From contig PMFA01000024.1 of assembly GCA_003155915.1 (NCBI GenBank), positions 1-34,976 on the forward strand: a DNA stretch of 34,976 nt. Direction: 5' to 3'. Positions 5,748 through 13,455 of this stretch are shown in pieces (position 1 is the first letter of the stretch; every line of letters begins with the position of its first letter). The translations under genes and the position numbers were made by a program. The DNA comes from Acidimicrobiaceae bacterium. Its GTDB lineage: Bacteria; Actinomycetota; Acidimicrobiia; Acidimicrobiales; RAAP-2. A model generated the notes under the pieces. That model ran no database searches. It was not told the origin of the DNA and was given only the letters and a program-made list of their open reading frames with translations.

Positions 5748-7462
5748 ATCGATTCGCCGGACCCCTCCAGGGCTCGGCGCTGGCGATCTATTTCGTGTTG
5801 TTACCGTACGTGGTCGTCACCAAGTGGCACCGCACGCCGCGACAGAACGACGGGACGCTGGTTCGCGCGCTGCTCGTCGCTCTCGCCCTGTTCTGGCTGA
5901 TCTTCCTCGGCCAGGTCATCCGCGACGTGTGGCGTCTTCGCCGCGGTCGAGGTACCGGCACCGGTGGCAGTGCGTGGCTCGCCGGTGGCCTCGTCGCTCT
6001 CTTGTCGTTGCTCATTCCCACCTCAGCGGGCGCGCTCGCGCCCGGCGCCGCACCGCCCCAGTCGACCATTGACCGTTCGCTCGCGCTGACGCCGTCACGG
6101 CCCGCGCCCGTCACGCCACCGAATCGAATCCCGGCCCCGTGGTCTTCCAGTGCGAGCGTCTTGCCGCTCGCCCTCATGGCGAAACGACGCAGCGACTTGA
6201 TCCGACAGCACCAGTTCGCGGATACCGACTACGACGTCGACGAATCGATCGAACTGCTGCGCGCCCTCAATCCGATGTTGCTGAGCCATTTGCGTCAGAT
6301 GATCGGCGAACGACGTGACGGCGTCGTCGACATCCCGAACAGCATCGAGACGACCGAGACGGGTATTGGCAACATCGACGCGTACGTCGCGTGCGCCCTG
6401 ACGCCGTCGCCGCGTGGAACGCTCGTCAGTTTCGCGCGCGAAGGCGGCACCCTAGCGATCCTTCCGACGTGGAGTAGTCGCGACGTCATGGAAATGACGG
6501 TGGCCCTGCATCACGGCACACTGGTGTTCGCCGACAACGAGAACGAACTGTTGCGAGCGCTCGCGACTCGAAGCATGCGCAATACGGTCGTCGTCTACCT
6601 CGGAGACCGCGGCGGACTCGACGATGATTTGATCGCCTGTTCGATCACCTTGGCGCCCTACCTCGAGCAACCCCGAGCGCTCCCGACGTCGTCGTGGTCG
6701 AGCGTCGCCCCGCCAACGCGTCACGGTGGGGTTCGCGTCGAACTGCTCCGAGCCGAGCCGCACCTCGTCGGACTCGTCGAACCGCTGACGCCAACGCTTC
6801 GACGACGCGGCGTCGAGATGCTCGCCTATTTGGCGATGCACCGCCACGAGCCGATCACCGGCGAACGGCTCCGTACTCGAGTGCTAACCCACGCCGACGT
6901 CGACGCGTCCCTACGAACCCTCGCCAACACCGCGAGCGTGGTTCGACGAAGCGCCGGATTCGATGAACAAGGTCCGCGTCTTCACGCCGTCACGTCGTCG
7001 GGTCTCTACGTGACCCACGGCATCACCAGCGACGTTGAGGTGTTCACGACCTTGATCTCGCGGGCCCGTCAACTCGCCAACGCCGAGGCCGCGCCCCTCG
7101 CCCACCAAGCCCTGACGATGGTGAGAGGCGAGCCGCTCGCCAGCGCGCTTCGCGGCTTCGAGTGGTTCCTCGCCGAGGGCTTCGGCGCGCGTCTCGCGCG
7201 TGACGGCGAGTGGGCCGCGCTCGCATTGCATCATGACGCGCTCGCCAACGGCCGCTACGAAATGGCTTTCTGGGCGCTTCAGCAGGGACTGCTCATCGAT
7301 CCGTACAGCGACGTGCTGCTCGAGGCCAGTGCGCGAGTACCGCGTTTACGCGAGTTTGGACGCGATGGAGGTGGCCTTGCGCAACACCTGGCCATCGGCC
7401 CCAGCCGCGCTGTAGCGATGAGCTGGTCGCTGTACGGCTTCAGCAATCAGGTCACCAAGTAA
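5723..7462 (+). CDS. membrane-anchored SARP/BTAD-type transcription factor
   Basis: A 579-aa protein from the GTG at 5723. Upstream codons of the same frame overlap the better-supported gene at 5172 and read as highly charged nonsense. It has three predicted membrane segments (about residues 17-33, 46-66 and 85-105), then a cytoplasmic region. Residues about 335-430 look like a winged-helix domain (LTPTLRRRGVEMLAYLAMH, ITGERLRTRVL) and about 436-545 like a bacterial transcriptional activator domain (DVEVFTTLISRARQLA through WALQQGLLIDPYSD). This is the SARP core, but C-terminal and tethered to the membrane. Such proteins occur in actinobacteria; targets are unknown. The last 117 nt overlap, on the opposite strand, the end of the ligase gene at 7346. 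Confidence 0.7.
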   Translation: MATNTEQVNRFAGPLQGSALAIYFVLLPYVVVTKWHRTPRQNDGTLVRALLVALALFWLIFLGQVIRDVWRLRRGRGTGTGGSAWLAGGLVALLSLLIPTSAGALAPGAAPPQSTIDRSLALTPSRPAPVTPPNRIPAPWSSSASVLPLALMAKRRSDLIRQHQFADTDYDVDESIELLRALNPMLLSHLRQMIGERRDGVVDIPNSIETTETGIGNIDAYVACALTPSPRGTLVSFAREGGTLAILPTWSSRDVMEMTVALHHGTLVFADNENELLRALATRSMRNTVVVYLGDRGGLDDDLIACSITLAPYLEQPRALPTSSWSSVAPPTRHGGVRVELLRAEPHLVGLVEPLTPTLRRRGVEMLAYLAMHRHEPITGERLRTRVLTHADVDASLRTLANTASVVRRSAGFDEQGPRLHAVTSSGLYVTHGITSDVEVFTTLISRARQLANAEAAPLAHQALTMVRGEPLASALRGFEWFLAEGFGARLARDGEWAALALHHDALANGRYEMAFWALQQGLLIDPYSDVLLEASARVPRLREFGRDGGGLAQHLAIGPSRAVAMSWSLYGFSNQVTK

Positions 7463-8449
7463 CTGCGCGAAGGCGAGCGGCGGCTCGACGAAGAGGTGCT
7501 TGGCGAGTGACCCGGGAATCGTGTTGATCTCATTGACGAACAGTTCATCGTCGCTGGCGAGAAAGTCGACGCGCGCCACGCCGCGAACCGACGCCACCTC
7601 AGCGATTCTCGTCGTGATGTCACGCACCGCGTCGGCTTGGGCTTCGGGCATGACCGCGGGCAACTGACGTGGCGCCGACACCATCCCCTCGCCACCCACG
7701 TACTTGTCGCGGTAGTCGAGGATTTCGGACTGATCGGTACGTCGGAGGGGCCGTTCGATCGCCGAGAGGGCGAGCGCGGGATACGTCCGCACGGCGATCT
7801 GAATGTCCGCGAGGTCCGAACGGTACGGCTCGACGACGCAACCCAGTGCGAAATGCGGGTTGGTCCAGAGTCGAGCTGACGCGGTCGCGAGATCGGCCAC
7901 GACGTCAATCCCGATCGATGACCCGCCGAATCGCGGCTTCAATATGTACGGACCGTCGAAGGGCAGCGACGTCGTCGAGGTCTCCAGCAACGCGCGCGCC
8001 AACGTGGGGATGCCGACCGATGCCATGACTGCACCGAAGGACCATTTGTCCATGCCGAGCGCCGCGCCGGCGACCGTGGGTCCGGTGTAACTGACGCCGG
8101 CGAGATCGAGCGCGGCCTGCAGCGAGCCGTCCTCACCAGGCCCGCCGTGCGTGGCGAGGACGACGGCCTCGAGTTCGATCGCGCGATCCTTGCCCATGCG
8201 GGCGCTCGCGAAGAAGCCGCCCTGATTGCCGAGGCGAAGGCTCAGCTCACTCGAACCCTTGGGCAGACCGTCCAAGAACGCTTCGGCCTCGACGCCACGC
8301 GGCACGCTGTAGAACATGCCCGTTTTCGTCCAGTAGATCCCCACGACGTCCGAACCGGACCGCTCGAGTTCGTGAAGGGCCAAGAGTCCGGTCAGTATCG
8401 AGATGTCGTGCTCCGGCGTCGGCCCACCGAACAGCACGCCAACGCTCAC
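7346..8449 (-). CDS. ddl: D-alanine--D-alanine ligase
   Basis: An ATP-grasp enzyme joining two D-alanines for peptidoglycan. All hallmarks are visible: GGPTPEHDIS at the N-terminus (substrate Glu), HGGPGEDGSLQAALDLAG, MDKW, the ATP-binding ILKPRFGGSSIGI, and near the end VDFLASDDELFVNEINTIPG with the Asp, Glu and Asn that bind magnesium. I start at GTG 8447-8449 (367 aa), 5 nt after GAGGA; a TTG 18 nt upstream is possible. The C-terminus runs about 25 residues past the family's usual end (after AEAVQRPAHR), and this extension overlaps the convergent BTAD gene by 117 nt. It lies directly downstream of a MurF-like ligase whose substrate would be its product. D-Ala-D-Ala rather than D-Ala-D-Lac is assumed. 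Confidence 0.92.
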   Translation of the reverse strand: MSVGVLFGGPTPEHDISILTGLLALHELERSGSDVVGIYWTKTGMFYSVPRGVEAEAFLDGLPKGSSELSLRLGNQGGFFASARMGKDRAIELEAVVLATHGGPGEDGSLQAALDLAGVSYTGPTVAGAALGMDKWSFGAVMASVGIPTLARALLETSTTSLPFDGPYILKPRFGGSSIGIDVVADLATASARLWTNPHFALGCVVEPYRSDLADIQIAVRTYPALALSAIERPLRRTDQSEILDYRDKYVGGEGMVSAPRQLPAVMPEAQADAVRDITTRIAEVASVRGVARVDFLASDDELFVNEINTIPGSLAKHLFVEPPLAFAQLLGDLIAEAVQRPAHRYSAAGADGQVLRKATSIASKLA

Positions 8450-8479
8450 CGGGTTCCTCGCAGCCAAGTCATGTGAGCA

Positions 8480-10144
8480 TCAAGGGTAGTGGTCAGGCAG
8501 GTCGTTGAGATACAGCACGCCGTCACCGGGCACCAGCGCCGATCGAACCCACGTCACGGCCTCGTCTCGGGTGTTGAATCGGCGCACCGGCCCATCAAAA
8601 CCGAGCGTGAGCGGCACGGCGTTGGTGCGATTGACGATCACGAGTTCGAGTCCGTTGAACGCGATCTTTCTCGCCAGGGCGAGGTTCTCCCCGTACTGGT
8701 CGCGACCGAGTTCGACCATTCCCGGCGTGACCACCACGCGTCGACCGGACAGCGTCAAGTTCGTGAGCACCTTCAGGGCCGACGCGGCACTCGCCGGATT
8801 GGCGTTGAACGTGTCGTCGATGACCTGGACGCCCGATGCGGCGGTGACGACGTTGGATCGATTCTCGATGGCGCTGACGCGGCGGATCCGATCGAGCAGT
8901 TCACCAATCTCGACGCCGAGCTCGAGCGCGGCCGCGAGCGCGCAGGCCAGATTGGTCGGTTGTACGCCCTGAATCGCCGGGCCGGTGCCGATGACGACGC
9001 CGTCGACGCTCACGATCCAGTTCGAGCCCTCGACGCGCACACGAACCGACGCCGACTCATTTATCGAACCCGCGCTGCGCACGCGCGTGCCCGCATCGGC
9101 GAGCCGTGGGGGCCAACGCGCGAGCACCAGATCATCCACGTTGACAATCACCACCGAGGCACGCTCCGTGATCTCGTACTTCGCCGCCTCGATGACCTCC
9201 AGGCGCTTCATACGTTCCAGGTGGACCGGACCGATCGCCGTCACCACGGCAATCTCGGGTACGCACCACGAACAGAGCGAACGAATCTCGCCGGGGCCGT
9301 AGGTCCCCATCTCGGCGACGAACACCCGCGTACCCTCGGCCAGGTTCTCGTTGATGGCCCGCGAGAGACCGGCGCGATTGTTGAAGCTGCGCGGCGTGGC
9401 GACGACGCCGTCATCGCCCATGAGCTGGGCGAGGTGGTTCTTCGTTGAGGTCTTGCCGTACGAACCGGTAATGGCGACCACACGCGGATGAACGTGCTCG
9501 AGTCGCGCGACGGCCTGGTCGACGAACTTTTTCGAACGGTGTTCTTCGTACGGCTTGAGGAGACGGGTCGTGAGGTCGAGTATCACGGGGACGGCCCACA
9601 CCACGACCGCGGCCGGGAGCCACGGTCGCGACGAGACGAGTCCGATGAGCGCGATGGCGAGCGACGCGATGGTCGCGACGACCGCGATCGTCGTCGCCCT
9701 TCGCGTCCACACCAAGTGACCCGTGCGACCCTTGATCGAAAGCCCCCACGGACTGAAGAGACCGTAGAGGACGGCGACCGCGACGAGTGCACTCTCGTTC
9801 TTGACAAAGAGGGTCACGACGAAGGCCACGATTAGAACCTGCGTCAACGTGATCGGTCGACGCATTCCCCGTTCGGGCTTCGGCCTCAGTCGATCTTGCT
9901 CGTGGCGATGGGCACCCTGAAACTCATCACGTGGAGCCGTCAGGATCGCGACATCGAACTGCGCGGCGCGAACCTTCGACTTGGGAATCGTCGCGATCTG
10001 CGGCGAGGACCAACGGCCCACGAAGCGAGCTATGGCGCTCGCCTCGTAGTGTTCGCGCTGTAAGACCCGCAACCAGCGAAGCAACTGGGCGACGTAGGCG
10101 CCGCCCAGTGCGACGAAGAAGAGAACATCCAGCGCGACGTGCAC
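8480..10144 (-). CDS. membrane-anchored MurF-like Mur ligase
   Basis: A 554-aa, two-part protein. Residues about 1-190 hold several hydrophobic segments (near 3-20, 100-130 and 150-190), unlike the soluble MurF of model bacteria. The rest is a Mur ligase with a P-loop ITGSYGKTSTKNHL, SFNNRAGLSRAIN, VAEMGTYGPGEI, a catalytic-region His (IGPVHLERM) and DDTFNANPAS, the MurF-type signature. The likely reaction is ATP-driven addition of D-Ala-D-Ala, or another D-amino-acid unit, to a UDP-MurNAc-peptide or related acceptor at the membrane. The GTG start overlaps the hydrolase stop by one base (TAGTG), and ddl follows within about 30 nt, so the three genes form an operon. It could be the cell's main MurF or a second, specialised one; the window does not show the dcw cluster. 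Confidence 0.8.
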   Translation of the reverse strand: MHVALDVLFFVALGGAYVAQLLRWLRVLQREHYEASAIARFVGRWSSPQIATIPKSKVRAAQFDVAILTAPRDEFQGAHRHEQDRLRPKPERGMRRPITLTQVLIVAFVVTLFVKNESALVAVAVLYGLFSPWGLSIKGRTGHLVWTRRATTIAVVATIASLAIALIGLVSSRPWLPAAVVVWAVPVILDLTTRLLKPYEEHRSKKFVDQAVARLEHVHPRVVAITGSYGKTSTKNHLAQLMGDDGVVATPRSFNNRAGLSRAINENLAEGTRVFVAEMGTYGPGEIRSLCSWCVPEIAVVTAIGPVHLERMKRLEVIEAAKYEITERASVVIVNVDDLVLARWPPRLADAGTRVRSAGSINESASVRVRVEGSNWIVSVDGVVIGTGPAIQGVQPTNLACALAAALELGVEIGELLDRIRRVSAIENRSNVVTAASGVQVIDDTFNANPASAASALKVLTNLTLSGRRVVVTPGMVELGRDQYGENLALARKIAFNGLELVIVNRTNAVPLTLGFDGPVRRFNTRDEAVTWVRSALVPGDGVLYLNDLPDHYP

Positions 10145-10890
10145 TAGACCAACGCCCCCACGACGTTCGCGAGTGCATCGGGCGCCTCGCTCGGGAGGAG
10201 ATGGCCAATCCCGTGAAGCGACTGGAGCGTGTGCGTGGTGCTCAAGAGCCCGCTCGCCCGCGTCGCGACGTCCAGGGGGACCTCGTGGTCCTCCTCGCCC
10301 CAGAGCAGGGTCACCGGCACTTCCAGCCGAGCGAGTTCTTCCTCGTAACTCTCGTTGACACTCGCCACTAGAACGTCACGCATGACGCCCGTGGCGTCGC
10401 GGTAGTCACGCGAGCCGTACTTCTGACGTGCCGCTTCCAAGCGTGCGTCACGGACGAGCCGGCGAGCGTGGAGCCACCTCAGTGCTCGATAGACCATCGG
10501 CGATGATCGTGACGAAGGACTGCGCAGGAGCGGCGCGCCGGTCAAAACCAATGAGCGCACCACCTCGGGATTATTGGCGGCGATCACGCACGCCACGGTT
10601 CCGCCGAAGGAGTGTCCGACCAGCACGAAGGGTCCGTCACCGATCTCCTTGAGCGCGGGCATCACCAGTTCGGCGTACCGGCGAGCCCCGCCCGCGACGG
10701 CGGGCGCTGTCGACGCACCGAAACCCGGAAGGTCCAGGGCGACCGAGGCGACGCCGCGCCGCGCCAGTTCACTGGCGGCGGCAGCGAAATCCTGACCTCG
10801 GCGCGCCCAGCCGTGCAGCCAGACGATCCGCACCGGACCTTGGCCGTAAGGCTCTCCGAAGATATTTCCGTCGCCGTAGGCACGCAGCAC
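10144..10890 (-). CDS. alpha/beta-hydrolase
   Basis: A 248-aa alpha/beta-hydrolase. It shows the oxyanion-loop motif WLHGWA (24-29), nucleophile elbow GHSFGG with Ser94, an acid in WGEEDHEVP and the final His in GIGHLLP, so the catalytic triad looks complete. The substrate is unknown; the protein resembles BioH and aryl-ester hydrolases in general build only. The start is the GTG at 10888-10890, which follows TAGCCT by 7 nt. Longer frames would run into the divergent helicase gene. It is the first gene of an operon with the MurF-like ligase and ddl, so an ester or amide of a wall precursor is a conceivable substrate. That is inference from position alone. Confidence 0.8.
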   Translation of the reverse strand: MLRAYGDGNIFGEPYGQGPVRIVWLHGWARRGQDFAAAASELARRGVASVALDLPGFGASTAPAVAGGARRYAELVMPALKEIGDGPFVLVGHSFGGTVACVIAANNPEVVRSLVLTGAPLLRSPSSRSSPMVYRALRWLHARRLVRDARLEAARQKYGSRDYRDATGVMRDVLVASVNESYEEELARLEVPVTLLWGEEDHEVPLDVATRASGLLSTTHTLQSLHGIGHLLPSEAPDALANVVGALV

Positions 10891-10897
10891 GTACCTC

Positions 10898-10903
10898 AGG
10901 CTA
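10898..10903 (-). promoter_or_regulatory. -10 box of the hydrolase/murF-like/ddl operon
   Basis: TAGCCT on the minus strand, 7 nt before the GTG at 10890. This supports both a leaderless start and the choice of start codon. Confidence 0.5.
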
Positions 10904-10960
10904 CGACATGGTGTGCGGCCCTCGATCACGTCACGCCGTACCGGTAGCGTCGTAGTGACC

Positions 10961-12574
10961 ATGGACGAGACCACCTTTACGCGCGACTTGCTCGTCGGGC
11001 TGACACCCGAACAGCGCGAGGCCGTCATGTCCCCCGCGCGGCGCCTGCTCGTTCGCGCGACCGCCGGTTCCGGCAAGACCCACGTCCTCGGACTGCGCAT
11101 TCAACGTCGGATTGCCGACGACGAAGTCAGTGCCGATCAAGTCCTCGCAATGACCTTCACCCGCAAGGCCGGCGACGAACTTCGCAAACGACTCTTTCGG
11201 GCCGGGATACGTGACGTGCGTGCCGGCACCTTTCACAAGATGGCACTCAACATCGTGACCCAGTATCGCGAGGATCACCACCTCAAGGCGTTCACGCTGG
11301 AACCGAACCGACGACGATTGGTCGCGGCCCTCGCGGTGCAGTTGCGCGACAGCGGCGACTTGAAACTCGAAGAGTGGCAACTCCCACGCGTCGAACAGGA
11401 GATCGGCTGGGCGCTCTCCCAAGGCTTCACCGGCGCGCTGTACGTCAAGAGCGCACGCCGACTGAAACGCGACGCGCCGCTGCCGGCGTCGCAATTCGCA
11501 GAAGTGCTCGACCGTTACGTCGGACTCTGTCGCTCGCGAGGCGTGCTCGACTTCGACCTCTTGCTCTCGGAGGCGATAGCGCTCTTGACCGACGAGCCGA
11601 ACGTCCTCGCGTCCTTTCGACACCACACCAAATCTCTCTACGTCGACGAAGCCCAGGACATGAACCCATTGCAGTTCTTGCTGCTGCGACAGATGGCGGG
11701 CGACGATCCCGATCTGTTTTGTGTCGGCGACCCCAACCAGTCCATTTACGGCTTCAACGGCGCCAATCCCCAGCTCCTCCAGGAGATCGTGCGTACCTGG
11801 CCCGACACCGTGGTGCTCGACCTCACGCGCAATCATCGTTCGACCGCGCACATCATCGAGGTGGCGAGCACGCTGCTCGAGGACGGTGCGGCCGGCATCG
11901 TGCCCGCGAAGGACGACGGTGACGTTCCGATGGTGCGCGCCTACAACACCGACGCCGAAGAAGCCGAGCACGTGGCCACGTGGCTGGCCGCTAACCATCA
12001 GCCGGGAACGACGTGGCGTTCGATGGCGGTCCTCGCTCGCACGAACGCGCAACTCGAAGTCGTCGCCGGCTACCTCGACGCCGCCGGCGTTCCTAACGAG
12101 CGTCGCGGACCGGAGCACTCACCGGCGTCGGACCTCTTCGTGGCGCCCGACACGTCGGCGCGTCGAACCGACGACGAACAGCACGACGCCGTCGCGCTGT
12201 CGACGATCCACCGCGCCAAGGGCCTCGAGTTCAAACACGTGGCGGCGATCGGCTGGGCCGAAGGGCAACTGCCCAACTACAACGCAACCACGCCAGCCGA
12301 ACTGGCTGAGGAGCAGCGTCTCGCCTACGTGGCACTCAGTCGCGCCGAGGACTCGGTACTGATCACCTGGAGTCGCGGTCGCAATGATCCGCGCTATCCC
12401 GATCGTGCCCCGTCGAGGTTCCTCGCGCCGATTGAAAAGGCCGTCGCGGGAATCGAAGCCCGCAACGCCCCACTCACCGGCGACGCGCGCCGCGCCCGCC
12501 TGGCCGCGATTCGAGCTGAGCTGGAGTCGTCCGACGCTCTCGCGCCGGTCGATCAACCGAGGACCTTGCGCTGA
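10961..12574 (+). CDS. UvrD/Rep-family ATP-dependent DNA helicase (compact)
   Basis: A superfamily 1A 3'-5' DNA helicase of 537 aa. All motifs are seen: Q-motif region LTPEQREAV, Walker A ATAGSGKT (33-40), Ia MTFTRKAGDEL, II VDEAQD, III GDPNQSIYGFNGA, IV NHRST, V STIHRAKGLEF and VI YVALSRAED. It is clearly shorter than UvrD, PcrA or Rep (about 650-750 aa) and the region between motifs IV and V is short, so subdomain 2B must be reduced. It resembles the helicase core of mycobacterial UvrD2 without the HRDC tail. The likely role is DNA repair or clearing of replication blocks. The ATG at 10961 is preceded by TAGCGT (10945-10950); a GTG two codons upstream is also possible. Confidence 0.88.
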   Translation: MDETTFTRDLLVGLTPEQREAVMSPARRLLVRATAGSGKTHVLGLRIQRRIADDEVSADQVLAMTFTRKAGDELRKRLFRAGIRDVRAGTFHKMALNIVTQYREDHHLKAFTLEPNRRRLVAALAVQLRDSGDLKLEEWQLPRVEQEIGWALSQGFTGALYVKSARRLKRDAPLPASQFAEVLDRYVGLCRSRGVLDFDLLLSEAIALLTDEPNVLASFRHHTKSLYVDEAQDMNPLQFLLLRQMAGDDPDLFCVGDPNQSIYGFNGANPQLLQEIVRTWPDTVVLDLTRNHRSTAHIIEVASTLLEDGAAGIVPAKDDGDVPMVRAYNTDAEEAEHVATWLAANHQPGTTWRSMAVLARTNAQLEVVAGYLDAAGVPNERRGPEHSPASDLFVAPDTSARRTDDEQHDAVALSTIHRAKGLEFKHVAAIGWAEGQLPNYNATTPAELAEEQRLAYVALSRAEDSVLITWSRGRNDPRYPDRAPSRFLAPIEKAVAGIEARNAPLTGDARRARLAAIRAELESSDALAPVDQPRTLR

Positions 12575-12585
12575 AAAACCACGGG

Positions 12586-12591
12586 TATAGT
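12586..12591 (+). promoter_or_regulatory. -10 box for the aldolase/ThDP gene pair
   Basis: TATAGT, 30 nt before the ATG at 12622, with a strong GGAGG ribosome site (12612-12616) between them. Unlike many genes here, this one has a normal leader. No good -35 is visible. Confidence 0.45.
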
Positions 12592-12621
12592 TCGCTCGAG
12601 GAACTAATTCGGAGGTAGCGC

Positions 12622-13419
12622 ATGACTGATGTCGTGAACCGTTTCACTGAAAACCAGACCAAACTCGAGTTCAATGTTCCGCCCACTTTTTCGACCATCG
12701 AGGCCGAGCGACAGCACCGCAAGGAGCGTCTGGCTGGCGCATTGCGCGTCTTTGGCAAGCTGGGCTTTTCCGAGGGCGTGGCCGGGCACATCACGGCCCG
12801 GGACCCCGAACTGCTGGACCACTTCTGGGTCAACCCCTTCGGCATGAACTTCCGCCACATCCGAGTCTCCGATTTGATTCTCGTCAACCACGAGGGTCAG
12901 GTCGTCGAAGGCAAGCGCCCGGTGAATCGCGCGGCCTTCGTGATCCACGCGGCCGTGCACGCCGCGCGGCCCGACGTCATCGCCGCGGCGCACGCCCACT
13001 CGGTCTACGGCAAAGCGTTCTCTTCACTCGGACGAAAACTCGACCCGATCACCCAAGACGCCTGCATTTTCTTCGAGGATCACGCTCTCGTCACCGATGG
13101 TGGCGGGCGCATCGTGCTCGACGAGGAGAGTGGCCGAATTCTGGCCAAGGGCCTGGGCGATAAGAAGGCCGCCATTCATCAAAATCACGGTCTCTTCACC
13201 GTTGGTCAGTCGGTCGACGAAGCGGCGTGGTGGTTCATCACGATGGAGCGAACGTGCCAAGCCCAGCTGTTGGCCGAGGCGGCCGGCACACCGATTCTCG
13301 CGAACGCCGACGACGCGCGCTACACCTGTGAGCAGACTGGCTATCCCCTCGCTGGATGGTTCTCGTTCCAGCCGCTGTGGGACGACATCGTAAAGACCGA
13401 CCCCGAACTCTTTGACTAA
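12622..13419 (+). CDS. class II aldolase/adducin-family protein
   Basis: A 265-aa member of the class II aldolase/adducin N-terminal family, zinc-dependent lyases acting on phosphorylated or unphosphorylated hydroxy-carbonyl substrates. Metal ligands are seen at H124 and H126 (AAHAHSVYGKAF) and H189 (HQNHG). Other family landmarks are GFSEGVAGHITARDP and HAAVHAARPDV. The Glu used as acid/base in fuculose-phosphate aldolase, normally just before HAAVHAARPD, is not at the equivalent place (NRAAFVIHAA), so the chemistry may differ from the sugar-phosphate aldolases. It has a strong ribosome site. The ThDP enzyme follows after 36 nt, so the pair probably acts on one pathway; the substrate is unknown. 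Confidence 0.85.
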   Translation: MTDVVNRFTENQTKLEFNVPPTFSTIEAERQHRKERLAGALRVFGKLGFSEGVAGHITARDPELLDHFWVNPFGMNFRHIRVSDLILVNHEGQVVEGKRPVNRAAFVIHAAVHAARPDVIAAAHAHSVYGKAFSSLGRKLDPITQDACIFFEDHALVTDGGGRIVLDEESGRILAKGLGDKKAAIHQNHGLFTVGQSVDEAAWWFITMERTCQAQLLAEAAGTPILANADDARYTCEQTGYPLAGWFSFQPLWDDIVKTDPELFD

Positions 13420-13455
13420 GTTATCGTCGCGTTCGCGCGGCGCAACAATCGTACG

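Noticed and set aside
10931-12118. 395-codon frame antisense to the helicase gene
   Set aside because: All helicase motifs are on the plus strand; the antisense frame has no recognisable domain and is a product of GC-rich codon bias.
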